DNA of 9,688 bases from JAULZV01 sp032117135 (GCA_032117135.1 JAULZV010000004.1:1-9688); one strand, 5' to 3'; positions 1 through 5,740 are shown, counted from the first letter of the stretch. Program-made: numbers and translations. The notes: generated by a model not told the origin, from the sequence alone.

Positions 1-238
1 GATGCTTGATATTGATTCGCTTGGACTTATGAAGTCTGATCGAGATATCTTAAAGACCATTATCGAAAAATATAAAGGAGGCCCTGTCGGCTCAAGCACA
101 CTTGCAGTCTCTCTCTCTGAAGAAATAGGAACTATCGAAGAATTTCATGAACCCTACCTTATTCAACTCGGATTATTGGAGCGAACACCTCGTGGACGAA
201 CTGTGACTGAGAAGGCGTATACACATTTGGGGCTGTAG
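1..238 (+). CDS. ruvB: RuvB C-terminal end (Holliday junction helicase), 5'-truncated by window edge
   Basis: RuvB is the hexameric AAA+ motor that, with RuvA, drives branch migration of Holliday junctions. Only about the last 79 residues are here, and the true start lies upstream of the window. The visible part is the C-terminal winged-helix domain. It shows the family's 'GGPVG' turn, then 'EEIGTIEEFHEPYLIQLGLLE' (read here in two pieces, EEIGTIEE and EPYLIQLG), and the family-typical 'RTPRGR' followed by a T-x-KAY-x-HLG ending. In known RuvB proteins this domain contacts DNA and ends within a few residues of that motif, so the stop at 236-238 is natural. The ATPase motifs are outside the window. 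The ATG at base 2 is an internal Met, not the start. ruvC lies about 4.5 kb downstream on the same strand, separated by an opposite-strand block; ruvA is not in view. Confidence 0.93.
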   Translation, partial: MLDIDSLGLMKSDRDILKTIIEKYKGGPVGSSTLAVSLSEEIGTIEEFHEPYLIQLGLLERTPRGRTVTEKAYTHLGL

Positions 239-254
239 CTTCAAAATCTAGTAT

Positions 255-292
255 AAAAAAGCGGCCCTGCGTTTGTTGCCAAACGCAGGGCC
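255..292 (-). terminator. Strong intrinsic terminator of the minus-strand structured RNA
   Basis: On the minus strand, a perfect 13-bp GC-rich stem (bases 263-275 with 280-292) encloses a GCAA loop of GNRA type. It is followed by GC and six T (plus-strand A run 255-260). On the plus strand the hairpin is followed by only three T, so the orientation is minus. It may still weakly stop ruvB readthrough. Confidence 0.88.
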
Positions 293-299
293 TTTACCC

Positions 300-702
300 A
301 AGAACTCTCGATGCTGGTTTGCAAATCCAGCAATTCAGCTTTAGCCTTATGTGTTTCTCCTTTCGGAGTTCCCTCACGGGAGATGTATCGAACCGAAGTC
401 CGACTGACCCTTTTCAACAGTGTCTTAACGGGTTTACTTATCTACACACAGATTCGGTATAAATACCTACTCAGGATACTGCTAGATTATTGTGTTTTAT
501 GAACAGGGAATTTTGTTCAAATTAATGAGGGTGCCAATGAGATAGAAGTCCAAATCATGAGCATTACCTCACCTACAAAGTATCACAGCGCAGTCCTACA
601 ACCCCATCCGATAGCTTTTGCAAAAGCATAGAAGATGGTTTGGGCTCTTACCTTCCTTTTCAGGGGTAATCGAATTTCTTTCTTGCAATTAGAGAGCTCT
701 CA
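300..702 (-). ncRNA. Structured RNA resembling 23S rRNA domain I (about 400 nt)
   Basis: Seen on the minus strand, in 5'-3' order: AAGAAAGAAATTCGATT (684-668), AAGAGCCCAAACCA (649-636), a hairpin closed by CCATC/GATGG, GGGGTTGTAGGAC (605-593), ATCCTGAGTA (477-468), a GGTA hairpin followed by CCGAATCTG (to 449), and CCGTGAGGGAA (379-369). From memory of Gram-positive 23S rRNA these are domain I motifs in the same order, roughly E. coli positions 235-475. The distance between GGGGTTGTAGGAC and ATCCTGAGTA is about 116 nt, close to that in 23S. The body is closed by a 10-bp helix (692-701 with 300-309, two G.U pairs) and contains a CGGAC-TTCG-GTTCG hairpin (402-389), a CTCC-GAAA-GGAG hairpin (368-357) and a TGCTGG/CCAGCA hairpin (332-312). 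The universally conserved GTAGCGGCGAGCGAA and GTGAACCAGTA stretches are missing, so it is not an intact rRNA. It could be a derived functional RNA or a decayed fragment. The terminal helix plus terminator favour the former. The promoter is uncertain (possible -10 TATAGT at 742-737). Confidence 0.65.
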
Positions 703-767
703 AAATAAAAATAACAAAAAAAAATAAAAAAAGCAAACTATACTGAAATATGTAAATATTATCCTCT

Positions 768-821
768 GACACAAAAATCGCCATCCGGCGATTTTTGTAA
801 AATGGGTTACCCCAACTGTGT
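768..821 (-). ncRNA. Putative short RNA, unit 1 of a tandem pair (about 50 nt)
   Basis: The predicted minus-strand transcript starts near 821 and ends after the hairpin at 771-798. It carries TTGGGGTAACCC (815-804), in which GGG/CCC can close a GTAA (GNRA) loop, then 5 bases, then the terminator hairpin. The same architecture recurs in unit 2: promoter, 12-base gap from -10 to box, box, short gap, hairpin. No reading frame of useful length is present. The function is unknown; a regulatory RNA or the remnant of a duplicated leader/attenuator are both possible. Confidence 0.5.
771..798 (-). terminator. Terminator of short-RNA unit 1
   Basis: Perfect 12-bp inverted repeat (771-782 with 787-798) with a 4-base loop. 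GGCG pairs sit at the top and an A5/T5 tract at the base, so it can work in either direction. It sits about 22-28 bases after the predicted start of the minus-strand unit 1 RNA. Confidence 0.7.
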
Positions 822-827
822 ATAGTA

Positions 828-855
828 ATATTAACAAAAGAAGTAATTTAGTCAA
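828..855 (-). promoter_or_regulatory. Promoter of short-RNA unit 1
   Basis: Minus-strand -35 TTGACT (855-850), 16-base spacer, -10 TAATAT (833-828). The -35 matches TTGACA at five of six positions and the -10 matches TATAAT at four. Geometry is identical to the promoter of unit 2. Confidence 0.55.
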
Positions 856-889
856 AGAGAAAATTTATTTATATTTTATCGTCCTAAAA

Positions 890-938
890 TCCTAAAAGCC
901 GCTTTTGGCGGCTTTTATGTGGGTAATCCCAAATTCGT
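890..938 (-). ncRNA. Putative short RNA, unit 2 of a tandem pair (about 48 nt)
   Basis: The predicted minus-strand transcript starts near 938, seven bases after a perfect TATAAT. It contains TTGGGATTACCC (932-921), identical to the unit 1 box at 10 of 12 positions, then three bases and the terminator hairpin at 917-893. Both units have exactly 12 bases between the -10 and the box. It begins just downstream of the restriction-modification gene, on the same strand, and its hairpin may also end that gene's mRNA, which has no other terminator. Confidence 0.55.
893..917 (-). terminator. Terminator of short-RNA unit 2 and probably of the restriction-modification gene
   Basis: Perfect 10-bp stem (893-902 with 908-917) with GCCGC/GCGGC at the top, a 5-base loop and a T4 tract on its 3' arm. 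It is symmetric and so potentially bidirectional. Confidence 0.7.
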
Positions 939-944
939 AATCTT

Positions 945-972
945 ATTATATGAAATCAGTGCCAAAAGTCAA
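945..972 (-). promoter_or_regulatory. Near-consensus promoter of short-RNA unit 2
   Basis: Minus-strand -35 TTGACT (972-967), 16-base spacer, perfect -10 TATAAT (950-945). It is the best sigma-70-type promoter in the window and lies 20 bases after the stop codon of the gene at 993-4106, with no protein gene downstream of it. Confidence 0.75.
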
Positions 973-992
973 AAATAGATTTTAGAAATATT

Positions 993-3900
993 TTATTTTA
1001 AATTATCAATATCCTTCATCAGCTTATCTGTTTCAACCAGCACTTTGATTATCTTTTGATAGTGTTCAATCTCATCACTCGTAAGTTTTCTCCCTTTTCT
1101 ATCTTTAAGATATTTTTGAGCTGGCTGGTATCCGCCGATATAAAAATTCCATGCAATTTCTGGAACATTACCAAAATATTGCTCCGCATTAATATATACA
1201 TTACTATCTTGGTACTTAATTTTCTCTACCTCATCAGAACCTGCCACTGAGAATGTAGTATCAAAATTATTAACTTCTGGATCTTCCATAAGATGTAATT
1301 TTCTTAATTTCTCCCCCATAGTAACCAGCTTCCAAAACACTTCCTTAGTCTCAGGATATGGAACTCTCGGGAAATCTATTTTAAGGAATTCCTTAAACTT
1401 ATCTCGATATGTTGGTGAGTGTAGAACTGCATAGATGTAATCTAAAATATTTTCCGGCATAGTGTCACCCACAACTTCATTTATTTTGTTCCAGATTTCT
1501 TTATTGAGATTTGGGATTTTTGAATCTTGTTCGTAGAGATAAAGGGGGAAAATATAATTAATTTCTTTCATTGACACAGCATGACTTTCAGTTATTCCTT
1601 TTATTAAAAGAGTGTGTGCAAAATCGCCTACTTCAATTTTTTTATTTACCATTAAACCAATGTTATCTTTATACAAAAGATGTTTTGAAATAATGGAAAC
1701 TGGCCAACCAACAACACCTTTTGATTTTCCTGTGTAATAAAAAAATCTTCTATCGAAAGGTCTATAATTTATTTCTTTTATTAAGTTTTCACTTGCCCCT
1801 GTTTCTAAAATATCTTTTTTTGCCAAATCAAAATTCCAATCTCTTACGTCTGCCGGAATTAAATACTTATTTCTACAAAAATTCTCTTCCTGATTTATTA
1901 AATCTGATAACATCGTCTTTACATCTTCTTTGTAAAAATGAATATTCAATTTATCTCTTTTTGTTACAACTCCTGAGTTTTTTAGATCAAAAATTTCTGC
2001 AACAGAAAATCCTTTTACATATTCTACTTTACCCTTTCCTTCCTTAACCCATAAGTCTGTATTTAAGGGTAATTCTATCCAATTAATTGATTTCATTTCC
2101 AAAGAATCAATTTCTTCAAATTTATTTTTTCTTAAACCCGATAAATCAAATTTGTAGACATCTGCAAGTTCAGAAGTCTTCGTATTATTTTTTATTCCAA
2201 AAATAATTGAAACTCCTGTCATAATATCAAACACATTTTCATCTTTACTTCCATCTGGTGCCTTTTCTTTTTTCCTAGAGTTCCCATGTAAATCAATCAC
2301 ATAAATTTTGTCAAAAGTTTTTCGAAGATGCCACCTCATTCCTCTAAAGGTTGGATTATCAATATATCCATGAGCCGTAATCATTCCGATAATCCCCTCA
2401 GTATTCTTTTCTATTAAACTTTCTGCAAAACGAATAAATTTTACATAATCATCATTAATCCACTTACTGTTTTTTTCTTTTAATTTGCTTTTGCCACCCG
2501 GCTCTACTTTGTATACATTATTATCTGTATAATCTTTATTCATTGATTCACCACTATAAGGAGGATTCCCAATCACACACATCACAGGATGCTCAGTCTT
2601 AATTCGAGATGCATTTTTAGACTCTTCTGCGATTGCATCCATAAATCCAAATAATGTATGCTGATTCGCATAATCTTTGGGTTCTTCGAGCGTGTTCGTA
2701 AGATATACACCAATTCGTTCACTAAGTTTTGTAACACCACTATCAACAAGCGTCATTCCGAGCTTCAGATGAGCAATTGTATAACTTGCCATCATCAATT
2801 CAAATCCGTGAAGTCGTGGTAACAAATGCTCTTTGACATATGCTTCCCAACGACCCTCTTGTCCTGCAAAACTTTTATATACATGTTCAATCACCTCATT
2901 CAAAAATGTTCCTGTTCCTGTTGCAATATCAAGGATTTGAACTTTATGATATTCCTTTTCAACTTCAACCAAGGCCCCATCTTTCAATTGTTCTGCTTTG
3001 GTAGAATTTTTTGCTTGGTAAAGTTCTTTTGTTCTCACTTTTACTTTACTTGTATCACCAAGGCCTTTTACAAGTCCAAATTCTGTTTTAAGTAATTCAT
3101 CTACTGCTCGCACAATAAACTGCACAACTGGTCGTGGCGTATAAAATACACCCATATCCATTTTCTTTTTTGAATCATATTCTTTAAGGAAATCTTCATA
3201 AAAGTGAATAATAGGATCTTTGTTATCTTTTTCTTTTCCATAAAAATCATGGAGAATCTTATGAACATCAGCATGAGAGAATACTTCACATAGTTCATCT
3301 ACAATAAATCTAAGCCTATCGGGGAATGATGCGCCTGCAATATGATCAAAGAATGCATGAAGAAATGGATTGGTCTTGGGCACCAAATCTCGAGCTTCTC
3401 CACGAGAAAACGTATCAGGGCTTTTATCATTATATCGAGCAGCAAATAAACCGTACACAAGAGTTTGGGCATACATATCAGCAAAAGCTACATCATCTAG
3501 AGTAGATACGAGGTTTTCGGTAACTACTTTTTTAATATTAATCAATTCTGAATATCTTTCACTGTCACTTAAAAGCATATCTTGTACATTATCCCTGATA
3601 CGCTGTGCCTTACCTCCCATGATTTGTGCAAGGTGCTTCCCTCTCTTAATTGGTTCTTTATGTGACAAAGTAAAATCAACAAGAGTTTTTTCTAGTGTTT
3701 CAAAATTTTCTGGAATAGAGTTTATTGTGCGAGATAATTTGTTGTATGTTGCTACTTTAATCGCTTCTCCATATTTCTCACCATTTCGATAAAATCTAAA
3801 TTCTACTTGGTCAGTCAAAATCAAATTATCATATCCAAAATATCTATCCATTTGATTTGATTTTTCAATTTTGTCGAGATCAATGCCAATATCTTTATTT

Positions 3901-4106
3901 TCAATATATAAAACAGGTATTTGATTCTTAAGAATCACAAAGTCAGGCTTATTGCCACCAACAGCTTTTGCATCGTGCCAGATTTGGTATTTTTGCTCTT
4001 TAGGAAAAATAGTTTGTAAAAAGTTTTCAAAATCAGTACGATATCCCATCTCACTTGTTTGAGGGTCTTTGAATTTGGCAGCAATAGCCTGTAGATATAG
4101 ATCCAT
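993..4106 (-). CDS. Single-polypeptide restriction-modification enzyme (type IIG / helicase-less type ISP-like)
   Basis: This 1037-residue protein should both cut DNA and methylate adenine N6 at one recognition site. An N-terminal nuclease domain of PD-(D/E)xK type is suggested by P54-D55 and E69-N-K71. A helical coupler follows. The methyltransferase has motif X 'GVFYTP' (319-324), AdoMet motif I 'DIATGTGTF' (393-401) and catalytic motif IV 'NPPY' (514-517). The C-terminal third, with 'YRPFDRRFFYY' near 781-791, resembles the specificity domain of type ISP enzymes such as LlaBIII. Those proteins are about 1,600 residues and carry a helicase between nuclease and methylase; no helicase motif is visible here, which fits a IIG-like form. 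No separate S or R gene is present. The Met at 4106 is chosen because a promoter ends 7 bases before it. The region coding the start of the specificity part is clearly more AT-rich than the methylase part. The product class is firm; the recognition site cannot be read. Confidence 0.88.
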   Translation of the reverse strand: MDLYLQAIAAKFKDPQTSEMGYRTDFENFLQTIFPKEQKYQIWHDAKAVGGNKPDFVILKNQIPVLYIENKDIGIDLDKIEKSNQMDRYFGYDNLILTDQVEFRFYRNGEKYGEAIKVATYNKLSRTINSIPENFETLEKTLVDFTLSHKEPIKRGKHLAQIMGGKAQRIRDNVQDMLLSDSERYSELINIKKVVTENLVSTLDDVAFADMYAQTLVYGLFAARYNDKSPDTFSRGEARDLVPKTNPFLHAFFDHIAGASFPDRLRFIVDELCEVFSHADVHKILHDFYGKEKDNKDPIIHFYEDFLKEYDSKKKMDMGVFYTPRPVVQFIVRAVDELLKTEFGLVKGLGDTSKVKVRTKELYQAKNSTKAEQLKDGALVEVEKEYHKVQILDIATGTGTFLNEVIEHVYKSFAGQEGRWEAYVKEHLLPRLHGFELMMASYTIAHLKLGMTLVDSGVTKLSERIGVYLTNTLEEPKDYANQHTLFGFMDAIAEESKNASRIKTEHPVMCVIGNPPYSGESMNKDYTDNNVYKVEPGGKSKLKEKNSKWINDDYVKFIRFAESLIEKNTEGIIGMITAHGYIDNPTFRGMRWHLRKTFDKIYVIDLHGNSRKKEKAPDGSKDENVFDIMTGVSIIFGIKNNTKTSELADVYKFDLSGLRKNKFEEIDSLEMKSINWIELPLNTDLWVKEGKGKVEYVKGFSVAEIFDLKNSGVVTKRDKLNIHFYKEDVKTMLSDLINQEENFCRNKYLIPADVRDWNFDLAKKDILETGASENLIKEINYRPFDRRFFYYTGKSKGVVGWPVSIISKHLLYKDNIGLMVNKKIEVGDFAHTLLIKGITESHAVSMKEINYIFPLYLYEQDSKIPNLNKEIWNKINEVVGDTMPENILDYIYAVLHSPTYRDKFKEFLKIDFPRVPYPETKEVFWKLVTMGEKLRKLHLMEDPEVNNFDTTFSVAGSDEVEKIKYQDSNVYINAEQYFGNVPEIAWNFYIGGYQPAQKYLKDRKGRKLTSDEIEHYQKIIKVLVETDKLMKDIDNLK

Positions 4107-4113
4107 ACAAAAG

Positions 4114-4142
4114 ATTGTGCATTAAATGCATTATTTTTGCAA
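4114..4142 (-). promoter_or_regulatory. Promoter of the restriction-modification gene
   Basis: Minus-strand TTGCAA (4142-4137), 17-base spacer, CACAAT (4119-4114), then 7 bases to the ATG. A start point at the usual distance falls on or next to the A of ATG, predicting a leaderless mRNA. Confidence 0.5.
4118..4130. repeat. 13-base palindrome in the restriction-modification promoter
   Basis: TGCATTAAATGCA is a perfect inverted repeat (TGCATT-A-AATGCA) covering the spacer next to the -10 box. It is placed where a repressor or the enzyme's own DNA-binding part could block transcription. No controller-protein gene is in view. Confidence 0.4.
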
Positions 4143-4189
4143 TTAATATGAAGAGCCGTCACATAATACCTGTTTCTGTTTAAATAATA

Positions 4190-4198
4190 TGCTACAAT
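4190..4198 (+). promoter_or_regulatory. Extended -10 promoter of yebC-ruvC
   Basis: TGC-TACAAT is an extended -10 element six bases before the yebC ATG. No good -35 is seen. The geometry predicts a leaderless transcript. It is divergent from the promoter at 4114-4142. Confidence 0.55.
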
Positions 4199-4204
4199 CC
4201 CCTC

Positions 4205-4771
4205 ATGTCAGGACACAACAAATTTTCAAAGATTAAACACAAGAAAGCGAGCACTGATGCCAAAAAAAGCAAAGTGTTTTCGCGATATTCCAAACTTATT
4301 ACCGTCGAATCCAAAAAATGTAACGGAGATATCAACTCTGCGTCTCTTGCACGTGCAATCGAACTCGCCCGCAAAGAGAATGTTCCCAAGGACGTGATCG
4401 AAAAAGCCATAGCAAAAGGTACTGATGCATCTGCAGTCGCTATGGAATCCGTAACATACGAAGTATATGGCCCAGGCGGAACTGCTCTCATTATTAGCAC
4501 ACTCACCGACAGCAAAAACCGCACAGCAGCCGAAATGCGCCACATGCTTTCTAAGCTTGGGTATGAATTAGCAAGTCCAGGTTCGGCACTTTGGACATTT
4601 ACTCGCGAAGAAGCAGAGTTTGTTCCAACAATGACTGTCGACCTGTCAGAAGATGATATGCAAAAAATGGTCGACCTCTATCAACAACTGGATGAGAACG
4701 ACGATGTCCAAAAAGTCTACACCAACGCCGCAGGACTCGAAGAACTCCTTGCATCTGAAGAAAACGAATAG
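4205..4771 (+). CDS. yebC: YebC/TACO1-family protein, short form
   Basis: YebC/TACO1 proteins were long called transcriptional regulators; more recent work assigns family members a role in helping ribosomes through difficult sequences such as polyproline. The N-terminal 'SGHNKFSKIKHKKA' matches the family's GH-x-KW-x-x-x-KH-K-KA signature. It is followed by 'YGPGGTA' (88-94), 'SKNRTAAEMRH' (103-113) and, near the end, 'DENDDVQKVYTN' (163-174), which is the family's C-terminal motif. At 188 residues it is about 55-60 shorter than the usual 240-250. The loss falls between 'GSALWTF' (127-132) and 'DLSEDDMQKM' (146-155), where most of the middle domain normally lies. Both flanks are intact and in frame, so it reads as a compact variant, not a broken gene. 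One base separates its stop from ruvC, indicating one operon. No Shine-Dalgarno sequence is present. Confidence 0.93.
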   Translation: MSGHNKFSKIKHKKASTDAKKSKVFSRYSKLITVESKKCNGDINSASLARAIELARKENVPKDVIEKAIAKGTDASAVAMESVTYEVYGPGGTALIISTLTDSKNRTAAEMRHMLSKLGYELASPGSALWTFTREEAEFVPTMTVDLSEDDMQKMVDLYQQLDENDDVQKVYTNAAGLEELLASEENE

Positions 4772-4772
4772 T

Positions 4773-5243
4773 ATGCGAGTGCTCGCTATAGACCCAGGAT
4801 ACGAACGACTCGGTATTGCAATCTTGGAAAAACAGTCGGGCAAAGACACACTGATTCACTCTGAATGTTTTCAAACCGACAAAAAAGATGCCCATTCAAA
4901 AAGACTTTTTCTTATTTTCGAAAAGTTAGAACATCTTATTCAAGAATACGGCACCACCACTTGTGCAATCGAAACTCTCTTTTTTTCAAACAATGTCAAA
5001 ACCGCCCTCAAAGTTGCCGAACTTCGTGGTGTCATTCTTGTACTATGCGAAAAACATGGAATTACAATCAAAGAATACTCCCCTCAAGCTATCAAACTAG
5101 GTGTTACAGGATATGGTAAAAGTGACAAAACAGCCGTTACTAAAATGATTCCTCTCTTGGTCAAAATTAATCACACAATCACTTTTGATGACGAATATGA
5201 TGCAATTGCGACAGGTATCACATGCCTTAATTCAAGAGTTTGA
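4773..5243 (+). CDS. ruvC: RuvC Holliday junction resolvase
   Basis: RuvC is the dimeric endonuclease that cuts Holliday junctions symmetrically after RuvAB branch migration. The 156-residue product is of normal size. It has the RNase H-like start 'VLAIDPG' with catalytic D7, the second acid E67 in 'AIETLFF', and the C-terminal pair D140 and D143 in 'DEYDAIATGI', so all four acidic metal ligands are present. A central 'ELRGVILVLCE' helix and 'SPQAIKLGVTGYGKSDK' region match the family, including the basic Lys pair. The frame is open upstream into yebC, but the Met at 4773 is chosen because 'MRVLAIDPG' is the standard N-terminus. The start lies one base after the yebC stop, consistent with translational coupling. 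The stop is TGA; no terminator is visible directly after it. Confidence 0.95.
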   Translation: MRVLAIDPGYERLGIAILEKQSGKDTLIHSECFQTDKKDAHSKRLFLIFEKLEHLIQEYGTTTCAIETLFFSNNVKTALKVAELRGVILVLCEKHGITIKEYSPQAIKLGVTGYGKSDKTAVTKMIPLLVKINHTITFDDEYDAIATGITCLNSRV

Positions 5244-5276
5244 TACGTGCCATAAAGTTTTACACAAACAGACCCC

Positions 5277-5306
5277 TTGCCAACTTTTTTATATTTGTTA
5301 TTAAAT
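5277..5306 (+). promoter_or_regulatory. Possible promoter of the acidic small protein gene
   Basis: TTGCCA (5277-5282), 18-base spacer, TTAAAT (5301-5306). This would give a short AT-rich leader of about 25 bases without a Shine-Dalgarno sequence. Confidence 0.35.
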
Positions 5307-5337
5307 AGGTCAACAAATTAATTTTTTAACAAAACGT

Positions 5338-5556
5338 ATGCAAGATCCACATGATGAAATTGATGAGCTCGCCAACGATGACGCCCTTTTGGACGATAGT
5401 ATTTTTGACGATCTTGATTTACTTGAAGCAGACATCGATGCTCTTGAAGAGGACGAATTAGAAGAAGAGGAAGAAATTCTCGACGAACTCGATGCACTCG
5501 CTGCCGAAGAAGAAGAGGAGGATCTTGATTTCTTTGATGACGAAGACGATTTTTAA
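5338..5556 (+). CDS. Small extremely acidic protein of unknown function
   Basis: The 72-residue product contains 21 Asp and 18 Glu (54%) and no Lys or Arg; the only basic residue is one His. Runs of five Glu occur at about 43-47 and 57-61, and the C-terminus is a DLDFF-DDEDDF-type tail with three Phe. Leu and Ile recur among the acids (DELDAL, DELEE), so a charged helix with one hydrophobic edge is possible, but it may be disordered. The gene is supported by its own downstream terminator 31 bases after the stop and by the absence of another gene in the interval. I recognise no family. Possible analogies by charge alone are the acidic tail of RNA polymerase delta, DNA-mimic proteins or histone-chaperone-like acidic proteins; none has a shared motif that I can see. 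Confidence 0.7.
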   Translation: MQDPHDEIDELANDDALLDDSIFDDLDLLEADIDALEEDELEEEEEILDELDALAAEEEEEDLDFFDDEDDF

Positions 5557-5582
5557 TCGCATCAACATAAAAACTGAATTCG

Positions 5583-5622
5583 AAAAACAAAACCATCAGC
5601 ATCCTCTGATGGTTTTGTTTTT
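5583..5622 (+). terminator. Intrinsic terminator after the acidic protein gene
   Basis: A 17-bp perfect inverted repeat (5583-5599 with 5606-5622) with CCATCAG/CTGATGG at the top, a 6-base loop and T5 at the end. It is symmetric, so it could act on both strands. Confidence 0.88.
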
Positions 5623-5727
5623 AAGTATTCATAGAGCACACAATGCTATTTCAATACGCACACCGCTCCACTTCCATTCATTTGTATTTTGTGTATAGTG
5701 AAGCACGCTTTTAACCAAAAAATGAAT

Positions 5728-5733
5728 TATACT
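5728..5733 (+). promoter_or_regulatory. -10 box of the penicillin-binding protein gene
   Basis: TATACT lies seven bases before the ATG, predicting a start point at or next to the start codon. No convincing -35 is seen. A second -10-like TATAGT at 5694-5699 could give a leadered transcript. Confidence 0.45.
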
Positions 5734-5740
5734 TAGCGAT

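Larger units (their letters stand above)
239..992. other. 754-base region without protein genes, rich in RNA signals
   Basis: No protein gene in this stretch is credible. A 63-codon frame at 311-502 (plus) runs antisense through the structured RNA and reads as no known protein. The region instead holds, in minus-strand order, two tandem short-RNA units (about 971-893 and 855-771) and a 23S-domain-I-like RNA (about 702-300) with its terminator (292-255). Bases 702-733 are almost pure A on the plus strand with no clear function. Each RNA element is listed separately. Confidence 0.7.

Noticed and set aside
311..502. 63-codon plus-strand frame downstream of ruvB
   Set aside because: It runs antisense through the structured RNA, has no promoter or start signal, and its translation resembles no protein; the bases are explained by RNA stems.
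300..702. The structured RNA as RNase P RNA, tmRNA or 6S RNA
   Set aside because: The RNase P core (GAGGAAAGTCCG, ACAGAAA), the tmRNA tRNA-like ends with CCA, and the simple 6S rod are all absent, whereas several 23S motifs are present in order.
803..814. TGGGGTAACCCA (minus strand) as a further 23S motif (GGGGAAACCC) upstream of the large RNA
   Set aside because: It lies about 120 bases upstream with no other 23S motif between, and it is better explained as the repeated box of the short-RNA units.
821..826. TATAGT on the plus strand as a promoter
   Set aside because: No -35 at a suitable distance and nothing to transcribe except the antisense of the restriction gene's 3' end.
1056..3792. 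Several plus-strand and alternate-frame reading frames inside the restriction gene
   Set aside because: They lie wholly within a well-supported 1037-codon gene on the minus strand and read as antisense or frame shadows.
5241..5258. Recoded UGA (glycine) at the end of ruvC
   Set aside because: RuvC has normal length with UGA as stop, the extension would add only four residues, and no long gene in the window needs UGA to be sense.
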